A stretch of DNA of 9,894 bases, from the NCBI GenBank assembly GCA_026706225.1, contig JAPOZE010000135.1, forward strand, positions 1-9,894, given 5' to 3'. Below the pieces are notes generated by a model that searched no databases, was not told where the DNA came from, and saw only the letters and a list, made by a program, of their open reading frames with translations. This DNA comes from Acidobacteriota bacterium (GTDB taxonomy: Bacteria > Acidobacteriota > Terriglobia > Versatilivoradales > Versatilivoraceae). A program made the translations under genes and the position numbers. This document shows, piece by piece, positions 1 through 6,485 of the stretch. How positions within the stretch are numbered: position 1 is the stretch's first letter; each line of letters begins with the position of its first letter.

Positions 1-2
1 AA

Positions 3-191
3 AAGGACGGTTACAACCCCCATTTCCGCGGTGTCTTCGATGAAAACGGACAACTCAAGGTCGTGGTCAACTTCAACTCGGACCTGGGGGATGCCTGGGA
101 GTGGGCCGACGTCCCCTTCTATCCCGAGAAGTACTCTTCGGCCGCCTACCGGCTCGGCATCAACTACATCATTTACTCGATGACCCATTAG
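3..191 (+). CDS. DUF4159 domain protein, 3' end only
   Basis: This is the last 62 codons of a gene that begins before the window; the reading frame runs from base 3 to the TAG at 189-191. The translation contains VVVNFNSDLGDAWEWAD, then a YPxKYSxxAY segment, and ends in INYIIYSMTH. I recognise this as the conserved C-terminus of the DUF4159 family (PF13709). DUF4159 proteins have no established biochemical role; they are usually exported or membrane-associated and are repeatedly encoded beside MoxR, DUF58 and vWA membrane proteins, as here. The stop is 65 bases before the start of the next vWA gene, consistent with one transcript. Family assignment rests on remembered motif similarity only; the N-terminal part, including any signal peptide, is outside the window. 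Confidence 0.82.
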   Translation, partial: KDGYNPHFRGVFDENGQLKVVVNFNSDLGDAWEWADVPFYPEKYSSAAYRLGINYIIYSMTH

Positions 192-256
192 CCCGGGTTT
201 CTCACCAAGCGTTCGGGCCAACCCGATGCAATCACGGAGTCATTGGCGCCACCTCA

Positions 257-2527
257 ATGGACAGGTTGTTCGAGTCTCTCTTCAAATACCGGTTCTTCCT
301 CTTCCGCGAAGGTGAACTCACCTTCGACAGCCCTGTTTCCGCCTGGTGGCTCCTGCCGGCGCTGGCCCTGGCCGCCGCCGCGGCTTTCTGGGTTTACCGT
401 CGCCGGTCGTCGGGGAACCGGACCCGAAGGAGGCGGCAACTGCTGATCGTCCTGAGGGCGCTCTCGTTGATCCTGCTGCTGGCGTTGCTGTTTCGCCCCT
501 CCCTCCAGGTCTCCACCCATCTGCCCAGGAAAAGCAGAATCGCCCTTCTCATCGACGGCTCCCAGAGCATGAGGCTCCCGCACGACTCGGGTCGGAGCCG
601 CTGGGAGGCAGCGCTCGGGTGGCTCGATCCGGGGGCGGGAAGCGTGCTGGCCGACCTGGAGGAACGCTTCCAGCTCCAGGTGCTCCGTTTCGACCGGGAT
701 ATTCGGGAAATCCGGCCGGGCTCCAATCTTCCTCCCGAAGGCACCGGCACCAGTCTCGAGGCTGCTCTTGCCGCGGTGAGGAAGCACCGGGGAGAGGGCC
801 AGCCCCTGGCCGGCGTGGTCCTGCTCAGTGACGGCGCCGACAATCTTTCCCGGCAACTGCCGCAGGTTCTGGAAACCTTCCGGCGGGAACGGATTCCCGT
901 CCATACGGTGGCGGTTGGCCAGGACAGCCTCGGCAAGGACATCCAGGTGTCGCAAGTCACCTTCGCCCCGCGAATCCTACCGGGATCCTCCACCCGAGGG
1001 GTGGTATCCTTGACCAGTGTCGGCTATCCCGGACGGAGAGTCTCGGTGGAGATCCGGGAGTCCGGGACGCTCGTCGCCTCCCAACCGGTTACGCTGAGCG
1101 GGTCCGATACCAGCCAGATCGTCGAGTTGAGCCTGAAGCCGGAAGGGTCGGGACTGAAGCACTACACGGTCTCGGTGGCGCCCCAGCCCGGAGAAGCCAT
1201 CGAGCGCAACAACCGCCGGGACCTGTTGCTCCACGTGGAGGATTCCCGCCCCAGGATCCTCTACCTGGAAGGAACGCCGCGCTGGGAATTCAAGTTCATC
1301 CGACGAGCCCTCCAAGAAGACCCCAACCTCCAACTGGTGACGCTCCTCCGAACCTCGGACAACAAGTTCTACCACCAGGGACTCGAAGGCGAGGACCCAC
1401 TGGCTGCGGGCTTTCCCCAGACCCCGGACCAACTGTATTCCTACAAGGGACTGATCCTGGGCAGTATCGAAGCCGGCTTCTTCACCCCGTCCCAGCAGGA
1501 GATGATCGTGGATTTCGTGGGTGAGCGGGGCGGCGGATTCATGATGTTGGGTGGGCGCAGTTCCTTCGATGCCGGAGGATACGCGGACACGGACATCGCC
1601 GAAATGTTGCCGGTGCATCTGGGTGACCGGGACCCGGATAGCTCTTACGTCACCGATTGGTTGAGCTTCGATCTGACGGCCTATGGCAGACAGCATCCTG
1701 CCCTTCAACTGGTTTCCGATCCTGCAGCCAACCTCCGGCGCTGGCGCAACCTGCCGCCGATCTCCGCCTACAACCGGATCTCGCGCGCCAAGCCGGGAGC
1801 AGCGGTACTGGCCCGCGGGGGAGGCGGAGACCGCCGCGCCATCCTGCTGGCCGCCCATCGCTTCGGCAGTGGGCGAGCCATCGCCTTCATGGCGGCAGCC
1901 TCCTGGCACTGGCAGATGGAACTGGCGCACACCGATCAGACCCACGCCACCTTCTGGCGTCAACTCCTGCGATGGCTGGTGGCCTCCTCCTCCGATCCCC
2001 TGCAGGTGACATTCGATCGGGAAATCTATGAGGATGAGGATGCGGTAGGGATCGAGGTTGCCCTCAAGGATGCTTTCTTCAATCCGGCCGGAGATCGGGA
2101 CGTGGAAGCCACCATCGCTTCGCCCGGAGCCACGATCGGCCGCCTGCCCCTGAGCCGGAACGGCAGCGACTACGCGGGTCGGTTTCAGCCCGGCGAAAGA
2201 GGCATCCACCAGGTCAGAGTCAAGGCGTCCCGGGAGGGGCTGGAATCGGAATCGGCCGAGGCCTTTTTTCTGGTCACCCGGACTCATCGCGAGTTTTTCG
2301 ACGCCGGGGCCAACCCCAGCCTCCTCCGGCGGATCGCGCGGGAGACCGGCGGGCGCCACTACACCCTGGAGGACGCCGCCAGGCTGCCGGAGGAGATCAC
2401 CTATGCGGACAGCCCCAACACGGTGCTCCAGGTGCTGCCTCTGTGGGACATGCCCTTTCTTTTCATGCTTTTGGGGGCGCTGCTGTGCTCAGAGTGGTTC
2501 CTCCGCAAACGATGGGGATGGGTTTGA
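257..2527 (+). CDS. membrane-anchored vWA protein with glutamine-amidotransferase-like domain (756 aa)
   Basis: Probable inner-membrane scaffold partner of the MoxR ATPase encoded downstream. Two membrane segments lie near residues 29-47 and 61-80, with an Arg-rich link between them. A vWA domain follows, with an intact MIDAS: D100-G-S102-Q-S104, T165 in GTGTS, and D192 in LLSDGAD. A beta-sandwich region (about 230-325) precedes a class I amidotransferase-like fold (about 331-455, starting RPRILYLEGTPRWEFKF). That fold has no nucleophilic cysteine: the protein's only Cys is in the C-terminal membrane segment. A second beta domain (about 635-705) leads to a C-terminal membrane helix (about 728-748) ending RKRWGWV. 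The frame is open back to base 101, but that extension overlaps DUF4159 and is basic and unlike a protein N-terminus. ATG 257 gives MDRLFESLFKYRFF, typical of the family; GGAG at 236-239 is rather far (17 bases) upstream. The stop overlaps the next start. Confidence 0.9.
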   Translation: MDRLFESLFKYRFFLFREGELTFDSPVSAWWLLPALALAAAAAFWVYRRRSSGNRTRRRRQLLIVLRALSLILLLALLFRPSLQVSTHLPRKSRIALLIDGSQSMRLPHDSGRSRWEAALGWLDPGAGSVLADLEERFQLQVLRFDRDIREIRPGSNLPPEGTGTSLEAALAAVRKHRGEGQPLAGVVLLSDGADNLSRQLPQVLETFRRERIPVHTVAVGQDSLGKDIQVSQVTFAPRILPGSSTRGVVSLTSVGYPGRRVSVEIRESGTLVASQPVTLSGSDTSQIVELSLKPEGSGLKHYTVSVAPQPGEAIERNNRRDLLLHVEDSRPRILYLEGTPRWEFKFIRRALQEDPNLQLVTLLRTSDNKFYHQGLEGEDPLAAGFPQTPDQLYSYKGLILGSIEAGFFTPSQQEMIVDFVGERGGGFMMLGGRSSFDAGGYADTDIAEMLPVHLGDRDPDSSYVTDWLSFDLTAYGRQHPALQLVSDPAANLRRWRNLPPISAYNRISRAKPGAAVLARGGGGDRRAILLAAHRFGSGRAIAFMAAASWHWQMELAHTDQTHATFWRQLLRWLVASSSDPLQVTFDREIYEDEDAVGIEVALKDAFFNPAGDRDVEATIASPGATIGRLPLSRNGSDYAGRFQPGERGIHQVRVKASREGLESESAEAFFLVTRTHREFFDAGANPSLLRRIARETGGRHYTLEDAARLPEEITYADSPNTVLQVLPLWDMPFLFMLLGALLCSEWFLRKRWGWV

Positions 2528-2529
2528 TG
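2525..2529 (+). promoter_or_regulatory. TGATG stop/start overlap (translational coupling)
   Basis: The TGA stop of the vWA gene (2525-2527) shares its last A with an ATG (2527-2529) of the caspase-fold gene. A purine-rich GGGGATGGG stretch lies at 2514-2522, just upstream, and could serve as ribosome binding site. The arrangement implies coupled translation and a related function for the two products. Two other in-frame ATGs at 2512 and 2518 would add five or three residues and cannot be excluded. Confidence 0.65.
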
Positions 2530-3543
2530 ATTCTAGTGAGGCTGGCGATCCTGCTGCTGTCGCTCGCCATCGCCTGCCCGGGGTGGACCCTGGCAGAGCA
2601 GCGGCCTTCCCGCTATGCCGTGGTGGTCAGCGGCGCTTCGGGCGGCGGCGAGTATGCCGACCGCTTCTGGGAGTGGTCCTCCAAGCTGGTGGCAACCCTC
2701 AAGGGCCCCCTGCAATTGCCCGGGGAGAACCTCTTCTTTCTGGCCGAGAACCCCAAGCGGGACCCTTCCCTGGTCACGGCTCGGGCAGTGAAATCGGCGT
2801 TGATGCAGGTGGTCGGCGAGCTGGAATCCAGGGTTCGACCCGACGACCTGCTGTTTCTTCTGCTGCTGGGACACGGGAACTTCGACGGCAGCGACTACCG
2901 CTACAATCTGAGAGGACCGGATCTGACCGGTGCGGAACTGAGCGCCATCCTGGACCGGTTCCCGGCTCAGCGCATCGTGCTGGTGTGCACCACGCCGGCC
3001 AGCGGAGCCCTCATCCCCAGGCTGAGCCGCAGGAACCGCGTCATCCTCACCGCCACCAAGAACGGGCACGAGGGGAACGAGACCGTCTTCGCCCGGTATT
3101 TTGTGGAGTCCCTCCACGACCCGGAGGCCGACAGCGACAAGAGCGGGCAGGTCTCTCTGCTGGAGGCCTATCGCTTTACCCATCGCAAGGTGGAGGAGTG
3201 GTACGCGGAGAAAAACCGGCTGGCGACCGAACACGCCCGCCTGGATGACAACGGGGATGGCGTCGGTTCGGCCCTGCCCGACGCCGGAAGCGGTGAGGGT
3301 TTGTTGGCCGGCCAAGTCACTCTTGCGAAGCCGATCGAGGCCGCTGCTCCAGCCGGGTCCGGCCCAGCCCTGGCTGAGCTCGAGGCCCTGCGGACAAAGA
3401 AACTCGAACTGGAGTCCTCCTTGCGGGAACTCAGGACCCGCAAGGCGGCGCTCGCCTCGGATCGGTACCAGGAACAACTGGAGACCCTGCTGGTCGAACT
3501 GGCCCGCACCGCACGAGCCATCCGGGAGCAAACCGAACGCTGA
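2527..3543 (+). CDS. exported caspase/legumain-fold (C13-like) protein with EF-hand-like loop and coiled coil
   Basis: 338 residues. The N-terminus MILVRLAILLLSLAIACPGW is a signal peptide with likely cleavage after TLA (residue 23); AIAC at 14-17 is a weak lipobox alternative. The mature protein begins with YAVVVSGASGGGEY, as in the C13/C14 caspase-like fold. It carries the catalytic-type histidine in LLLLGHGN (H116) and the following core strand RIVLVCTTPASGAL (149-162). In legumain and metacaspases the nucleophile lies two residues before the conserved SG (ACESG, SCHSG); here that position is P157, and the only mature cysteine is C154. Next is an EF-hand-like calcium loop, residues 202-213 (D202, D204, S206, G207, V209, S210, E213), then RLATEHARLDDNGDG, a degenerate second DxNxDG loop. 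Residues 281-338 form a charged heptad-like coiled coil. Peptidase activity is uncertain and it may be a pseudoenzyme. The start was chosen for the TGATG overlap and signal peptide. Confidence 0.85.
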   Translation: MILVRLAILLLSLAIACPGWTLAEQRPSRYAVVVSGASGGGEYADRFWEWSSKLVATLKGPLQLPGENLFFLAENPKRDPSLVTARAVKSALMQVVGELESRVRPDDLLFLLLLGHGNFDGSDYRYNLRGPDLTGAELSAILDRFPAQRIVLVCTTPASGALIPRLSRRNRVILTATKNGHEGNETVFARYFVESLHDPEADSDKSGQVSLLEAYRFTHRKVEEWYAEKNRLATEHARLDDNGDGVGSALPDAGSGEGLLAGQVTLAKPIEAAAPAGSGPALAELEALRTKKLELESSLRELRTRKAALASDRYQEQLETLLVELARTARAIREQTER

Positions 3544-3550
3544 CCGGGCT

Positions 3551-3666
3551 GTGGCCGCAAGCGGCACAAAAAGAACCATTCGACCAGCAAGACTCGAAAT
3601 CAAGAAACTCGTTTTGTGACTCTTGTGCCTCTTGGGGTTTCCGTTGCCTCTGGTGCTTTTGTGGTG
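3551..3666. repeat. non-coding spacer with imperfect inverted repeat and degenerate TTGTG-type tandem repeat
   Basis: This spacer separates the caspase-fold and TPR genes and looks unlike the flanking coding DNA. GGCACAAAAAGA at 3563-3574 is matched in inverted orientation, 10 of 12 bases, by TCGTTTTGTGAC at 3609-3620. From about 3611 to 3666 a loose 9-11 base unit recurs (TTTTGTGACTC, TTGTGCCTC, TTGGGGTTTCC, TTGCCTC, TGGTGCTT, TTGTGGTG). Read on the other strand this gives CAC/AAAG-rich text of the kind that recurs between genes in many environmental bacterial genomes. I infer a dispersed intergenic repeat; the copy number in this genome cannot be judged from one window. A short GCCG-CAAG-CGGC hairpin lies at 3554-3565 without a following T tract. 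Confidence 0.5.
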
Positions 3667-6357
3667 AATGCCCGATTCCGAATTCTGAAAACCGCTCAGA
3701 CATTGCCAGCCATACCCTCCTCACCCTGCATCCGGCCATCGGCCAAGGCGAGCGCCGGCGCCCTGCTCCCGACCCTGGCGCTGGCTTCCTTCCTCTGGCT
3801 GCCGGCGCCGCTCCCGGGTCTCACTTCGAATCTGGAAGAAGCCGACCGATCCTTCCTGAGCGGCGACTACCAGAGAGCCTTGCTTCTCTACCGCGAGTCG
3901 GCGGAGCCGGCGCCCCCGGCTTCGCTGCGGGCCCGCCTGGGCCTTCTGAAGACGCTGCTGGCCACCGGCCGCTACCGGTCGGTGGAAGAACAGGCTCTCC
4001 GTTTCCTGAAGGATCGCTCCGATTCCTGCGAGTTGCAGTTGTTGCTGGGGGAGGCCTACTGGCGACGGGGAGAGCTTCGACTGGCCCGCCAGTCCCTGCA
4101 AGAGGCCAGGCGCTATGCCAATTGCCGCAACCGGGCCGAACTGAAGCTGGCCCGAATCCTCGAGGAGCAGGGACACTCTCCGCAAAGCCGCCGCCTTCTG
4201 CTCGAACTCTACTCCAGAATCGAGGCTCAGGATGGGAAAGATCTCGGCCTGGCTGCAATCGCCCTGCAGCAATTGCGACAGTATCGAGAGTCCAACCGCT
4301 ACTTTCGCAGGGCCACCCAGGCCGATCCCGACGACCTGGACACCCAGATTGCCTGGGGGAATCTCTTCCTGGAGAAGTACGATCCGGCCAACGCCTCGAC
4401 CAGCTTCAAGGCCGTGCTCAAGATCAATCCCAATCTTCCGGAAGCCCTGCTGGGCATGGCGCTCACCCTCACCCGAGGCTCCTCCGAGCAGGCGGAGGCC
4501 CTGCTGACGAAGGCCCTGAAAGTCAATCCCAACCTGGAGCCGGCCCAGGCGGCGCTGGCCGAGATTGCCATCGACCGGGAGGATTTCGAGGCAGCCGAGA
4601 AGAGAATCCGCCTGTGCCTGGAGACCAATCCCCGTTCCCTGAAGGCCCTTTCCCTCCAGGCTGTGCTGCACTACGCCCGAGGTGAAGAGCAAGCCCTGGA
4701 CGACGCCCTGCAGTCCCTGCTGGAACTCAATCCCCGATACGGGAACCTCTACCGGCATCTGGCCCGCTATTGCGTGACCCAGCGGCTCTACCGCCAGGCG
4801 GTGGACTTCTTTCGGCAGGCCATCCGGTTGAATCCCAATCTCTTCAGCGCCTACGCCGACCTGGGGGTCAATCTGCTGAGGATCGGACGCGAGTCCGAGG
4901 CCAAGGAGATCCTGGAAAGGGCCTATCAGGTCGATCCCTTCAACCTCTGGACCGTCAACACCCTGCGCCTCCTGGACAGCTTCGTGAACTTCGAGACGCT
5001 GACCACGCCCCACTTCAGTCTCAAGCTGCACCGGGAAGAAGCGGCCCTGCTGGGCCACTACGTTCCTCCGATGCTGGAGAAAGCCTACGCGGCGCTCTCG
5101 GCCAGGTATGGATTCAGCCCCGCCGGGCCGATCTACTTCGAGATGTATCCCAACCACGAGGATTTCGCCGTACGCGCCCTGGGAGTTCCCGGTCTGGGGG
5201 CCCTGGGGGTCTGCTTCGGTCCCGGTATCGTGATGGACTCTCCAAAGGCGCGCCCTCGAGGACAGTTCAACTGGGCCAGCACCTTGTGGCACGAATTCGC
5301 CCACGTGATCACGCTGGGCATGACCGACCATCACGTCCCCCGCTGGTTCAGCGAAGGCATCTCGGTCATGGAGGAACACCGGGCCATGCCCGGTTGGGGC
5401 GACCGCCTCAACCTGCAGACTCTGAAGTTCGTTCAGCAGGGGAAGCTGTTGCCCATCCGCGAACTCAACGGCGGCTTTCTGCGGCCCCGGTTCCCCGGGC
5501 AGGTTGCCCTCGCCTACTTCCAGGCCGGCATGGCCTGCGAGTTCATCGAGGCGCGCTTCGGCTTTTCCAGAATCCTGGCCATGCTGGAGAGCTTCGGGCG
5601 GAAAGCCTCCCTGGAGGATGTGCTCCGGCAGGTGCTGGATCTGTCTCCCGAGGAATTCGATCGCCGGTTTCAGGACTACCTGGAGTCGATCCTGGGAGGG
5701 GCCCTGGAGCACGTGGACTTCCAGCTCCTGGGGCAGAAGGAGCTGATGAATTCTCCCGAGCGGTTGGAAGCGCTGCTGGCCGAGCAGCCCCACAATTTTT
5801 TTGCCAACCTCAAAATGGCGGGATATTATCGAGAGCGCGGAGAAGAGGACGCAGCCATTCCCTTGCTGAGCCGCGCCAAGTCGGTGTTTCCCGCCTATGC
5901 GGGTCCGGACAGCCCTTACCGCCAACTCAGCCGGATTTACCGGCAACGCGGCCGGAACGAGGCAGCCATCGATGAACTCCGGCAGCTCACCGACATCCAT
6001 GGCGCCGATCTGGAGTCGCTGACGACCCTGGCCACCTGGCTGGAGGAGGAAGGAAGGTCTCAGGAAGCTGCAGCGGTCCTGGAACGGGCGATCCAGGTCT
6101 ACCCCTTCGACCGGGAAACCCACCAAGAGCTGGGTGATCTCTTCATGGGGGAAGGAAAAGCGGCCATGGCGGTGCGAGAGTATCGGGCCCTGCTGGCGCT
6201 TCAGCCCCCGGACAAGGCGGCTGCTCACTACCAACTTGCCCGGGCCTTGCTTCGCCTCGGCCGGCGGGTCGAGGCCAAGACCGAGGTTCTCTCCTCCCTG
6301 GAAATCGCCCCCGGATTCGAGCCGGCTCAGGAACTGCTGTTGACCCTGGTGGAATAG
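3616..6357 (+). CDS. TPR-repeat protein with central HExxH gluzincin (peptidase MA-like) domain
   Basis: Up to 913 residues from the outermost start, GTG 3616; numbering uses that start. A hydrophobic export signal (ALLPTLALASFLWLPAPLPG, residues 49-68) sits too far in for that start. GTG 3664 or TTG 3703, the latter giving a 19-residue n-region, is more plausible, and there is no clear Shine-Dalgarno for any of them. Residues about 71-455 are tandem TPRs, with recurring L-NPN or I-NPN at helix ends. About 458-693 is a peptidase MA-like metalloprotease: HEFAH with H559, E560 and H563, third ligand E580 in WFSEGIS, then an AYFQAGMACEFIE helix. About 710-913 are more TPRs. The zinc site looks complete, so activity is likely. 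TPRs suggest protein binding, probably in the periplasm. It lies between the caspase-fold gene and moxR on the same strand. The substrate is unknown. Confidence 0.88.
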   Translation: MTLVPLGVSVASGAFVVNARFRILKTAQTLPAIPSSPCIRPSAKASAGALLPTLALASFLWLPAPLPGLTSNLEEADRSFLSGDYQRALLLYRESAEPAPPASLRARLGLLKTLLATGRYRSVEEQALRFLKDRSDSCELQLLLGEAYWRRGELRLARQSLQEARRYANCRNRAELKLARILEEQGHSPQSRRLLLELYSRIEAQDGKDLGLAAIALQQLRQYRESNRYFRRATQADPDDLDTQIAWGNLFLEKYDPANASTSFKAVLKINPNLPEALLGMALTLTRGSSEQAEALLTKALKVNPNLEPAQAALAEIAIDREDFEAAEKRIRLCLETNPRSLKALSLQAVLHYARGEEQALDDALQSLLELNPRYGNLYRHLARYCVTQRLYRQAVDFFRQAIRLNPNLFSAYADLGVNLLRIGRESEAKEILERAYQVDPFNLWTVNTLRLLDSFVNFETLTTPHFSLKLHREEAALLGHYVPPMLEKAYAALSARYGFSPAGPIYFEMYPNHEDFAVRALGVPGLGALGVCFGPGIVMDSPKARPRGQFNWASTLWHEFAHVITLGMTDHHVPRWFSEGISVMEEHRAMPGWGDRLNLQTLKFVQQGKLLPIRELNGGFLRPRFPGQVALAYFQAGMACEFIEARFGFSRILAMLESFGRKASLEDVLRQVLDLSPEEFDRRFQDYLESILGGALEHVDFQLLGQKELMNSPERLEALLAEQPHNFFANLKMAGYYRERGEEDAAIPLLSRAKSVFPAYAGPDSPYRQLSRIYRQRGRNEAAIDELRQLTDIHGADLESLTTLATWLEEEGRSQEAAAVLERAIQVYPFDRETHQELGDLFMGEGKAAMAVREYRALLALQPPDKAAAHYQLARALLRLGRRVEAKTEVLSSLEIAPGFEPAQELLLTLVE

Positions 6358-6485
6358 GCGCCCGAATTCTCCGGGTCATTCGCCTCGGGCGAGTCGACCG
6401 GCTGCCGGACCACAGCCCGCGTGCCTGCCCCCGGCGGTCCCCGGGCACTCGAACGTGGAATCCCGCGGGCGACACGATCAGCTCC
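6358..6485. other. 128-base gap before the MoxR gene, weak dyads, no clear promoter
   Basis: No gene is supported here. Two dyads are visible. ATTCGCC (6378-6384) and GGCGAGT (6388-6394) can pair as seven base pairs, one of them G-T, around a three-base loop. GTGCC (6421-6425) and GGCAC (6444-6448) enclose a C/G-rich segment. Neither has a T tract, so neither is a convincing intrinsic terminator. I see no good -35/-10 pair, but sigma-70-like consensus is a poor guide in GC-rich phyla. This is the largest clean gap in the window and the most likely place for an internal promoter or processing site. Confidence 0.35.

Noticed and set aside
101..256. Upstream extension of the vWA protein to ATG 101
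   Set aside because: It would overlap the DUF4159 coding end by 91 bases and give a basic, His-rich leader; the family-typical N-terminus begins at ATG 257.
977..2359. 460-aa minus-strand open frame opposite the vWA/amidotransferase-like gene
   Set aside because: Gly/Gln/Arg-rich composition without motifs, opposite a well-supported membrane vWA protein.
2403..3248. 281-aa + strand frame overlapping the caspase-fold gene
   Set aside because: Arg/Gly/Pro-rich shadow frame; the overlapping frame from 2527 has a signal peptide and caspase-fold motifs.
3554..3572. GCCG-CAAG-CGGC hairpin followed by an A-rich run, considered as an intrinsic terminator
   Set aside because: The run is A, not T, on the + strand, and on the minus strand the T run precedes the hairpin, so neither orientation fits a terminator.
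3431..3739. 102-aa minus-strand frame with an HQRQRKPQEAQESQ-like stretch
   Set aside because: It is the translation of the repeat-like spacer plus antisense of coding DNA; such CAC/AAAG-derived frames are a common spurious prediction.
4425..4855. Recurring AATCCCAA(T/C)CT DNA words in the TPR gene, considered as a DNA repeat
   Set aside because: They encode the NPNL/NPN residues at the ends of successive TPR units, so they are protein repeats and not a CRISPR or mobile repeat.
3721..6234. 837-aa open frame on the minus strand opposite the TPR-gluzincin gene
   Set aside because: The + strand protein has clear TPR and HExxH motifs; the antisense frame is low-complexity Gln/Gly/Leu-rich text produced by GC-rich codon bias.
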